Assembly: GCA_964386925.1 (NCBI GenBank)
Contig: CAYLUU010000036.1
Coordinates: 1-22,344 of the forward strand
From: CAG-791 sp964386925
GTDB lineage: Bacteria; Bacillota; Clostridia; Lachnospirales; Lachnospiraceae
Length of the DNA: 22,344 nucleotides
Direction of reading: 5' to 3'
Shown here: positions 1-5,325 of the stretch, in pieces
How the letters are laid out: each line of letters opens with the position of its first letter
Numbering within the stretch: the stretch's first letter is position 1
Notes under the pieces: model-generated
The model's input: the letters and a program-made list of their open reading frames with translations, nothing else
What the model was told of the DNA's origin: nothing
Database searches by the model: none
Made by a program: the position numbers and the translations under genes

Positions 1-922
1 CCGTCTCGAGAACGAGGTAATTGTCATTCTTGACCGATCTGGTCAAGTCGCCGCCAAACGCAATTTCCATGCCCGTCAGCTGATCCTGTGACGGATGATA
101 AATATCCGTTCCCACCACTGTCATGGCCTTCGCATCCTCGTAGACGTCCACCTCGCCGTTCAGGCCATAGGAATAGCCAATCCAGTTGAAATCGGTATTG
201 TGCGTGATGAACTGATCCTCACGAAGGTACGGCTCGACGATTTTCCGCTGCCACATCAGGAAATCTGCTGCGAGTTTTCTCTGAAACCGTGAAAATTCCG
301 CGCCAAGGCTGCCATTGATCGTTCCGCGCACATCCGGGAAATCCTCCCAGGCATTGATGCGGTTGCTCCAATAGTCAAGTCCGTAGGCCTGATTCAGTGC
401 CTCCAGATCATCATGGAATTTCTCTCTCTCGTATTTGACAAAGGCGCGCTGCACATTCGGACCTGCTGTATCATAGGCCTTCGTCTCGTTATCCAGCTGC
501 ACACCGATGACATTGTCATAATGGGCGCAGGTCTCCATCATTTTGCGAATGACGCGCTCTGCATAGTACAAATAGACCGGATGCGTGATGTCCATGATCT
601 GTCTGGCGCCATAGATGCCGTGTCCCCGATGCGTGGTTGCCAGCACATCCGGATAGGACTTCTCCATCCAGGTGGGAATGGCATACGTCGGCGTGCCGAT
701 GATGACACTGATCCCAGCCTTTCCCATGGCCTCAATCACCCGCGTCACATGGTGAAAATCGAACACGCCCTCCTGCGGCTCGCAAGTGGACCAGGTGCTC
801 TCCCCGATTCGAACCACGTTCATTCCCGCCGCCTTCAGCATCGCAATGTCCTGATCCAGGCGATCATACGGCATATATTCATCATAGTAAGCTGCTCCGT
901 AGAGCAAATGCTGCTGCTTCAT
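1..922 (-). CDS. GH42 beta-galactosidase, N-terminal 307 residues (3' end outside window)
   Basis: Reading down from 922 the frame stays open to the window edge, giving 307 codons. The ATG at 920-922 follows the ribosome site AAGGGAGAG (928-936). The protein starts MKQQHLLYGAAYYDEYMP, the typical entry into a GH42 TIM barrel, and has the LDNET stretch at residues 143-147, where N145-E146 fits the family's acid/base Asn-Glu pair. The last visible residues, YLVLET (E306), fit the nucleophile strand. There is no signal peptide, so the enzyme is probably cytosolic and hydrolyses imported beta-galactosides. It lies behind a triple terminator and probably has its own promoter, so it is not part of the trpS-galE operon. 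The missing C-terminal half should hold the trimerisation and beta-sandwich domains. The family call is firm; the exact substrate is not. Confidence 0.93.
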   Translation of the reverse strand, partial: MKQQHLLYGAAYYDEYMPYDRLDQDIAMLKAAGMNVVRIGESTWSTCEPQEGVFDFHHVTRVIEAMGKAGISVIIGTPTYAIPTWMEKSYPDVLATTHRGHGIYGARQIMDITHPVYLYYAERVIRKMMETCAHYDNVIGVQLDNETKAYDTAGPNVQRAFVKYEREKFHDDLEALNQAYGLDYWSNRINAWEDFPDVRGTINGSLGAEFSRFQRKLAADFLMWQRKIVEPYLREDQFITHNTDFNWIGYSYGLNGEVDVYEDAKAMTVVGTDIYHPSQDQLTGMEIAFGGDLTRSVKNDNYLVLET

Positions 923-948
923 GGTAACTCTCCCTTAAATTCTAAATG

Positions 949-986
949 GTATCTGTTCAGCACCTAGCGATTTCATCTCGATTTTC
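949..986. repeat. Partial copy of the 12241-12395 element
   Basis: The bases at 949-964 read GTATCTGTTCAGCACC. This matches, with one mismatch, the terminal repeat of the element at 12241-12395 (read from 12395 inward). It is followed by GCGATTTC and then ATCTCGATTTTC, which both also occur in that element but from its opposite ends. A further shared piece, ATGTGGCTGA, lies near 1048. This looks like a deleted or rearranged copy. It occupies the 5' leader of the GH42 gene. Confidence 0.5.
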
Positions 987-992
987 ATACTT

Positions 993-1013
993 GAAGATGC
1001 CCACCGCATCTTC
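993..1013. repeat. 8-bp inverted repeat in the GH42 leader
   Basis: GAAGATGC at 993-1000 and GCATCTTC at 1006-1013 are perfect inverted arms around CCACC. There is no T-tract on either strand, so it is not an intrinsic terminator. Its place between the candidate promoter and the GH42 start makes it either a repressor operator or a leader RNA hairpin; sequence alone does not decide. Confidence 0.4.
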
Positions 1014-1085
1014 TTCCATCCCGGAGTGTCTTCTACAGAAAATCATAATGTGGCTGAAACCATTCCAGTGAAATGTTCTCTCCTT

Positions 1086-1113
1086 AATGTACCACAGAAT
1101 GCTGCCTTCAAAA
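1086..1113 (-). promoter_or_regulatory. Candidate promoter of the GH42 gene
   Basis: On the minus strand a TTTTGA box (1108-1113) is followed after 16 bases by TACATT (1086-1091), preceded by TGG as in an extended -10. It lies downstream of the last terminator hairpin and about 165 bases before the GH42 start codon. The match is moderate and no start site can be read from sequence. Confidence 0.3.
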
Positions 1114-1128
1114 TTAATTTAACACACA

Positions 1129-1168
1129 AAAAAGACGTCAGGCACCTGCTATTCGCAGGTGCCTGACG
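1129..1168 (-). terminator. Rho-independent terminator (third of three)
   Basis: The minus strand forms a perfect 14-bp stem from 1155-1168 and 1136-1149 with a five-base loop. It runs directly into GTC and six T residues. It is the last of three terminator hairpins between the 92-residue gene and the GH42 gene, and shares the core CAGGCACCT with the second. Confidence 0.85.
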
Positions 1169-1328
1169 CAAAGGGAGGGAGATATCTATATTTCGGAAAC
1201 TCTTTTTGTTTCCGACGATGTAATCAGTTAAACATGGTGTGCAGCGGTCTGTTGTTTTGTTATGTGCGTATCTTAACAGCGACGGCGTAACCGAAGCGTA
1301 ACCAATCAAAAGGACTTGATGTCGCATT
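1169..1328 (-). other. Gene-free stretch between terminators; possible small RNA or leader
   Basis: I see no convincing protein gene in these 160 bases. The minus strand has a tandem GTTACGC repeat, an 8-bp hairpin with arms TCGGAAAC and GTTTCCGA, and a pyrimidine-rich stretch CTCCCTCCCTTT just before the third terminator. A unit ending in a strong terminator with an exposed C/U-rich segment resembles a small RNA, but no good promoter is visible. The CTCCCTT part (1171-1177) is the exact complement of the GH42 ribosome site AAGGGAG (930-936). Confidence 0.25.
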
Positions 1329-1365
1329 AAAAACGACAGGCACCTTTGAAACAGGTGCCTGTCGT
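1329..1365 (-). terminator. Rho-independent terminator (second of three)
   Basis: Perfect 13-bp stem formed by 1353-1365 and 1333-1345 on the minus strand, with a seven-base loop and a run of five T residues at its 3' foot. It begins at the end of the T-tract of the first terminator, so the two form a tandem pair. Confidence 0.85.
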
Positions 1366-1407
1366 AAAAAAAGGGACTTGATGCGACATAATATCGCATC
1401 GAGCCCC
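1366..1407 (-). terminator. Rho-independent terminator of the trpS-galE operon (first of three)
   Basis: The minus strand folds into a 14-bp stem from 1394-1407 and 1373-1386 with one mismatch and one G-U pair, loop TATTATG, then seven T residues at 1366-1372. It starts 27 bases past the stop codon of the 92-residue gene. It is the natural end of the trpS-galE transcript. Confidence 0.88.
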
Positions 1408-1434
1408 TTCCCAAGGACAACAATTCAGTTTATC

Positions 1435-1713
1435 TCAGAAGAACCACGGATCCTCTTCCACAATCTCGATTTCCAGGTAGTCGAATGGCAGCTCCTCTAC
1501 AAAGCTGTCCTGTGTGAAGCGGCATTTCGCCCTTTTCTGAAATTCGCGGACATTCTGATCCAGCCAGATCGGCTCCGGCAGGTCGAACTCACTGCAGACA
1601 CTGGTCAGCGCATGGAAGACCTTATGGGTTCTGGTATCCTCTCCGGCATCTTCAATTGTTGTCTGCCGGATCAGATGGCCGGACTTCCATTCTTTTGCCC
1701 ACAGTCGGAACAT
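1435..1713 (-). CDS. Conserved 92-residue protein of unknown function
   Basis: The 92-residue protein starts MFRLWAKEWKSGHL and ends in the acidic, aromatic tail EIEIVEEDPWFF. It has no membrane segment, signal peptide or cysteines. The stretch PIWLDQNVREFQKR and the internal TRTHK and FDYLEI motifs look like a small conserved cytosolic family I recall from Clostridia; I know of no assigned function. The ATG at 1711-1713 has AAGGG upstream and an in-frame stop just before it, which fixes the start. It follows galE by about 90 bases in the same orientation and lies before the first terminator, so it is the last gene of the trpS-galE operon. Its 5' end overlaps the possible 37-residue Cys peptide in another frame. 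Confidence 0.8.
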   Translation of the reverse strand: MFRLWAKEWKSGHLIRQTTIEDAGEDTRTHKVFHALTSVCSEFDLPEPIWLDQNVREFQKRAKCRFTQDSFVEELPFDYLEIEIVEEDPWFF

Positions 1714-1784
1714 AAATTACCCTTGTCGATTTCAATATACAACCAGCATTCGCAGACGAAGTCCTGCTCCAATACACCATGCAC
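1671..1784 (-). CDS. Possible 37-residue Cys-rich peptide overlapping the next gene
   Basis: A GTG at 1782-1784 opens a 37-codon frame ending in TGA at 1671-1673. The AGAAGG ribosome site lies right behind the galE stop. The peptide has a C-x-C pair at residues 11-13 and a C-x-x-C pair at 25-28 (VCECW and LCSDCGQK), the layout of a minimal zinc ribbon. It overlaps the first 43 bases of the 92-residue gene in a different frame, which could couple their translation. The composition looks protein-like, unlike the other two frames here. The non-ATG start and very small size keep this tentative. It may instead be the decayed end of a longer protein. Confidence 0.42.
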   Translation of the reverse strand: MHGVLEQDFVCECWLYIEIDKGNLCSDCGQKNGSPAI

Positions 1785-1800
1785 GAATCAGAACCTTCTA

Positions 1801-2817
1801 TCAATCCTCATATCCATTCGGGTTCTGACTCTGCCATCTCCAGGAATCCTCGCACATCTCGCGGATTCCGTACTCGGCCTCCCAGCCAAGCTCCTCTTTA
1901 GCCTTTGCCGCAGAGCAGTAGCAGGTTGCAATATCACCGGCGCGCCGAGGATCAATGACATACGGAATCTTCTTGCCCGTAGCCTCTTCGAAATTCTTCA
2001 CGATATCCAGCACGCTGTAGCCAACACCTGTTCCCAGGTTGTAGATGTTGCAGCCGGAGCCGGGTGCCAGCTTCTTCAATGCACAAACATGGCCCTTTGC
2101 CAGATCTACGACATGAATGTAATCGCGAACGCCGGTTCCGTCCGGAGTGTCATAGTCATTTCCGAACACATGAAGCTTCTCCAGCTTGCCCACGGCAACC
2201 TGTGTGATATAAGGCATCAGATTGTTCGGGATACCATTCGGGTTCTCGCCCATTGTGCCGGACTTGTGCGCGCCGATGGGATTGAAATAACGCAGCAGGA
2301 TCACATTCCATTCCGGATCTGCATGCTGAATATCCGTCAGCACCTGCTCCAGCATGGACTTCGTCCAGCCATAGGGATTCGTGCACTGTCCTTTCGGGCA
2401 CTCTTCCGTAATCGGAACAAAGGCAGGATCGCCGTACACCGTTGCAGAGGAAGAGAAAATAATGTTCTTGCACCCATGCTGGCGCATCACATCCACCAGT
2501 GTCAGAGTTCCGGTAATGTTGTTGTCGTAATACTCCCACGGCTTCTTCACGGACTCGCCGACTGCCTTCAGTCCGGCAAAATGAATCACCGCTTCCGGCT
2601 TCTCCGCATCGAATACCTTGTTCAGTCCTTCGCGGTCACGAATGTCTACCTGATAGAAGGGAACCTTCTTGCCGGTAATGGCTTCGATCCGTCCCAGAAC
2701 CTTCTCGCTCGCGTTGTAGAGATTGTCCAGAATGATCGGCTCATGTCCTGCATTCTGCAGCTCCACGACTGTATGACTTCCGATAAAACCTGCACCGCCT
2801 GTAACCAGAATCTTCAT
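1801..2817 (-). CDS. galE: UDP-glucose 4-epimerase GalE
   Basis: 338 residues, the usual GalE length. GGAGFIGSH at residues 7-15 is the Rossmann NAD-binding loop. The SSSATVYG strand at 122-129 and Y149-x-x-x-K153 (NPYGWTK) give the catalytic Ser/Thr, Tyr and Lys of extended short-chain dehydrogenases. The later NPIGAH and NLGTG stretches are GalE-typical. It interconverts UDP-glucose and UDP-galactose in the cytosol, serving both galactose use and supply of galactosyl donors to the polysaccharide enzymes. The ATG at 2815-2817 follows AGGAGGT with good spacing; a longer frame upstream would add nine residues that match nothing in the family. It starts 23 bases after trpS ends, so the two are co-transcribed. 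Confidence 0.97.
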   Translation of the reverse strand: MKILVTGGAGFIGSHTVVELQNAGHEPIILDNLYNASEKVLGRIEAITGKKVPFYQVDIRDREGLNKVFDAEKPEAVIHFAGLKAVGESVKKPWEYYDNNITGTLTLVDVMRQHGCKNIIFSSSATVYGDPAFVPITEECPKGQCTNPYGWTKSMLEQVLTDIQHADPEWNVILLRYFNPIGAHKSGTMGENPNGIPNNLMPYITQVAVGKLEKLHVFGNDYDTPDGTGVRDYIHVVDLAKGHVCALKKLAPGSGCNIYNLGTGVGYSVLDIVKNFEEATGKKIPYVIDPRRAGDIATCYCSAAKAKEELGWEAEYGIREMCEDSWRWQSQNPNGYED

Positions 2818-2840
2818 CTTACGACCTCCTAGCCAACTTA

Positions 2841-4004
2841 TCACTTTCCTGCATTCTGCCGGTTCGCTGCGCGGCTGCGCTCCTTGCGCGCCTCCTGCTC
2901 TGCACGAACTCTTGCTGCCTCATCGAATTCCTTCTGCTGCTGCAGGATCAGCTCCTTGTCATCAAAGTAGTTGATTTTCATGGCATCCTTTACCTCATGC
3001 AGGGTATTGGCTGCCTTCTCCTCTGCCTTCTCTGTGCCCTTGCGCAGAACCTCATAGATATAGTCGATGTTCTTCTCATACTCATGGCGGCGGGTACGGA
3101 TCGGCTCCAGCGTCGTCTGCAGCACATTGTTCAGGAACTTCTTCACCTTCACATCACCGAGGCCGCCGCGGCGATAATGGTCCTTCAGCTCATCAAGGTT
3201 CGCATATTCCGGAAGGAATTCCTCGAAATGCTCCTTTTTAGCAAAGGCATCCAGATAAGTGAAAACAGTATTCCCTTCGATCTTGCCGGGATCCTCGATC
3301 CGCAGATGATCCGGATCCGTGAACATACTCATAACCTTCTTCTTGATATCCTCCGGCTCCTCGGACAGATAGATGCAGTTCCCCAGAGACTTGCTCATCT
3401 TCTCCTTGCCGTCCGTTCCCGGCAGACGCATGGACGCCTGATTCTCCGGAAGGAGGATCTCCGGCTCCACCAGTACATCGCAATTGTAGGTGTGGTTGAA
3501 GCTGCGAACGATCTCTCTGGTCTGCTCGATCATCGGCTCCTGGTCCTCGCCGGCCGGAACCGTATTCGCCTTGAAGGCCGTGATATCTGCTGCCTGCGAA
3601 ATCGGATAGGTGAAGAATCCAACCGGAATGCTGCTGCCGAAGCCGCGCATTCCCAGCTCAGCCTTAACCGTAGGATTGCGCTGGAGTCTTGCCACCGTCA
3701 CCAGATTTGCATAGTAGAAGGTCAGCTCTGTCAGCTCCGGAATGGCTGACTGGATGAGGATCGTTGTTTTCTCCGGATCAATGCCGGCAGACAGATAATC
3801 CAGTGCCACGTTAATGATATTCTGGCGAACCTTCTCCGGGTTATCCGCATTGTCCGTCAATGCCTGCGCATCTGCGATCATGATATTGATTTCGTCAAAG
3901 TCCCCGCGATTCTGCAGCTCCACTCTGCGCCGCAGAGAACCCACGTAATGTCCGATATGAAGGCGTCCCGTCGGACGGTCGCCGGTCAGAATAATCTTGC
4001 TCAT
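2841..4004 (-). CDS. trpS: Tryptophanyl-tRNA synthetase
   Basis: 387 residues. The class I signatures are intact: HIGH at 16-19 within TGDRPTGRLHIGH, and KMSKS at 202-206. It charges tRNA-Trp with tryptophan in the cytosol. The TGDRPTG opening and RNPTVKAE segment are closer, from memory of the family, to the second bacterial TrpRS subfamily (such as Deinococcus TrpRS II) than to the Bacillus type; that form appears common in Lachnospiraceae. About 35 charged Gln/Glu/Arg-rich residues extend the C-terminus beyond the usual length. Start ATG at 4002-4004 with AGGATG upstream. It is the first gene of a trpS-galE operon, with a TATAAT element and a structured leader in front. Confidence 0.97.
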   Translation of the reverse strand: MSKIILTGDRPTGRLHIGHYVGSLRRRVELQNRGDFDEINIMIADAQALTDNADNPEKVRQNIINVALDYLSAGIDPEKTTILIQSAIPELTELTFYYANLVTVARLQRNPTVKAELGMRGFGSSIPVGFFTYPISQAADITAFKANTVPAGEDQEPMIEQTREIVRSFNHTYNCDVLVEPEILLPENQASMRLPGTDGKEKMSKSLGNCIYLSEEPEDIKKKVMSMFTDPDHLRIEDPGKIEGNTVFTYLDAFAKKEHFEEFLPEYANLDELKDHYRRGGLGDVKVKKFLNNVLQTTLEPIRTRRHEYEKNIDYIYEVLRKGTEKAEEKAANTLHEVKDAMKINYFDDKELILQQQKEFDEAARVRAEQEARKERSRAANRQNAGK

Positions 4005-4042
4005 ACAGTTTTCATCCTATCTTCTCACACAGTAATTGTTTA

Positions 4043-4068
4043 GGGAAACGCTTTAATCAGCGTTTCCC
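4043..4068. repeat. 10-bp hairpin in the trpS leader, shared with 8411-8437
   Basis: GGGAAACGCT at 4043-4052 and AGCGTTTCCC at 4059-4068 are perfect arms around TTAATC. On the minus strand it is followed by TAAACAATTA, which is not a proper T-tract, so it is at best a weak terminator. It sits inside the leader between the trpS promoter and start codon. A near-identical hairpin occurs at 8411-8437, which suggests a repeat family rather than a trpS-specific attenuator. Confidence 0.6.
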
Positions 4069-4072
4069 GCGC

Positions 4073-4111
4073 CGGATTTGCGCTGCGAAGCAGCATTTTC
4101 CCTTGCAAATC
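4073..4111 (-). promoter_or_regulatory. Nested hairpin in the trpS leader
   Basis: The minus strand has GGATTTGC and GCAAATCC as outer arms enclosing GCTGC-TTC-GCAGC and a GGGAAAA stretch. The GGGAAA could pair instead with the TTTCCC of the hairpin at 4043-4068, giving two mutually exclusive folds as in an attenuator. No T-box signature is present in this leader on the coding strand. The regulatory reading is inference. Confidence 0.35.
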
Positions 4112-4153
4112 CTTAGCATCCAGAGCCGCTTAGCCAGACGCCGGACAGTGCCT

Positions 4154-4176
4154 ATTATACAACACGAAGCGGTGTT
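4154..4176 (-). promoter_or_regulatory. trpS-galE promoter -10 box with an inverted repeat in the spacer
   Basis: The minus strand has a perfect TATAAT (4154-4159). Directly upstream, AACAC and GTGTT form an inverted repeat (4161-4176) across the spacer, where a repressor could block polymerase. The -35 region is poor: GTAACG at 17-base spacing is the best available. The site lies about 145 bases before trpS and behind the GT11 stop codon, so it separates the housekeeping operon from the polysaccharide locus. Confidence 0.55.
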
Positions 4177-4198
4177 CGTTACAGTCGATTCACCGCAC

Positions 4199-4216
4199 AG
4201 GCGACAGGGTGGCGGC
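4199..4216. repeat. 18-base intergenic repeat, copy 1
   Basis: AGGCGACAGGGTGGCGGC here is identical to 12207-12224, in the same orientation. Copy 1 starts a few bases past the GT11 stop codon and lies upstream of the trpS promoter. Both copies are intergenic, and GTCGATTCAC occurs near both. This suggests fragments of one dispersed repeat. Confidence 0.65.
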
Positions 4217-4219
4217 TCC

Positions 4220-5325
4220 TCACACAATCCTTCCATCCAGGTCCACGAAGGTCCACCCCTTCCAGTAATCCCGCATCTCCTCCGGATCCGGAATCNNNNN
4301 NNNNNNNNNNNNNNNNNNNNNNNNNNNNNNNNNNNNNNNNNNNNNNNNNNNNNNNNNNNNNNNNNNNNNNNNNNNNNNNNNNNNNNNNNNNNNNNGTCCA
4401 CGAAGGTCCACCCCTTCCAGTAATCCCGCATCTCCTCCGGATCCGGAATCTGATTGTTGCGGTGCCGCAGCGGCCGGATCAATATCTTCGGCTCCCTCGG
4501 ATTCAATCGTCCGCCCCAGAAAGAGAAGGTGGAATTGGCTGCAATCACGCCGTTGCAATGCGTCATCAGCTGCATATCCAGAAGATTATCCTCCTCTTCG
4601 TTCCAGTCGCACACGGTCACCGGCTCGCCATAGGTTCCGAAATGGCACGCCTTCGCATATTCCGGATCGTCGGAGAAGATATAAAAGTGAATGCGCCGGC
4701 CGCTGCCCATGGCCGCCACTGCGCGCTCTACGAAGTCAATCGCCTCTTCGTAATACTCCTCTGTGCAGATCCCCCCCAGGAGCGGCGCGTTCGCATCATC
4801 CAGATAATCGCCCCTACGCAGATGCACCGCACAGGAGAAGGTATAGGCATCCTCCATCTCCTGAATCACCGCCTGATTGCGGTAATTCACCTCCGGGATC
4901 ACACTCTGCGGGAATACGAACACGCCCCGCAGCTCATTCAGGATATCCTCGTAATATTTGGTACAGGCAAAATACCCATCCAGATACGCATCCTCCAGAT
5001 CAAAGATCTCCGGATGGAACATTTTGCTCTCCGTAAAACGCCTGCCGGCTGCCTTTCCGCCCAGATGAAGCTTCCTCGCCGCCTTTCCCCAGACCGAATC
5101 ACTGCCCACCAGCTCCGCCTTCTCCTCTGGCGTACACACCTCATACGGCAGATTCCGAAACCGCAGCAGCTCACATTCACGCGGTGCCAGCATGTTCTGC
5201 TGCCGATCCGCATCAAACCAGGAAAGGTCCAGCTTCACGTCCTTCCCGAGACTGCGCAGCTTGCAATATAACGCGTACTGCTGCATCTGATTGCCCAGTC
5301 CGCCCTTGATTTCTACTATGATCAT
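4220..5325 (-). CDS. GT11 alpha-1,2-fucosyltransferase-like enzyme (split only by an assembly gap)
   Basis: The protein starts MIIVEIKGGLGNQMQQYALY, the GT11 N-terminal signature, and has HLRRGDY at residues 168-174, the conserved GDP-fucose-binding motif, and ANSTFSFWGG near 263-272. GT11 enzymes move fucose from GDP-fucose, typically onto the 2-OH of galactose, at the cytosolic side of the membrane. The gap breaks the frame. Merging the duplicated ends gives 316 residues, ending DLDGRIV with TGA at 4220-4222, a normal family length. Continuing straight through the N run instead gives a nonsense Arg/Cys-rich tail. The ATG overlaps the stop of the GH88/105 gene as ATGA, so translation is coupled. 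It is the last gene of the polysaccharide operon. Acceptor and linkage are inferred. Confidence 0.9.
4241..4295. repeat. 55-base contig-end duplicate, left of the gap
   Basis: These 55 bases are identical to 4396-4450 on the other side of the N run. On the minus strand they encode the GT11 C-terminal residues up to WTFVD. An exact repeat touching both edges of a gap is what two overlapping contig ends look like after scaffolding without merging. It is almost certainly not biological. Confidence 0.9.
4296..4395. other. Assembly gap of exactly 100 N
   Basis: A run of 100 N, the customary placeholder for a gap of unknown size. Because both flanks carry the same 55 bases, the true sequence probably has no missing DNA: removing the N run plus one duplicate (155 bases) restores an uninterrupted reading frame through the GT11 gene. 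Confidence 0.95.
4396..4450. repeat. 55-base contig-end duplicate, right of the gap
   Basis: Exact copy of 4241-4295. Read on the minus strand it continues the GT11 frame from the upstream side, through the DPEEMRDYWKGW segment, before running into the gap. See the gap entry for the interpretation. Confidence 0.9.

Noticed and set aside
1043..1423. Minus-strand open frame of 126 codons in the intergenic region
   Set aside because: It runs through three terminator hairpins and reads their inverted repeats as codons, so it cannot be a real gene.
1378..2832. Long plus-strand open frame of 484 codons opposite galE
   Set aside because: It is the antisense of galE and the 92-residue gene, has no ribosome site and no protein-like domain, and runs across a terminator. 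The same applies to the other long plus-strand frames, such as 6902-8284 and 19040-20056.
4199..4216. AGGGTGGCGGC as a T-box antiterminator motif
   Set aside because: Only the first seven or eight bases fit the T-box sequence, it lies on the plus strand where no gene follows, and the identical copy at 12207-12224 is not near a tRNA synthetase or amino acid gene.
4057..4294. C-terminal extension of the GT11 protein beyond the gap
   Set aside because: This Arg/Cys-rich tail appears only if the 100 N and the duplicated 55 bases are taken literally. In the merged sequence the frame ends at 4220 in a normal GT11 C-terminus.
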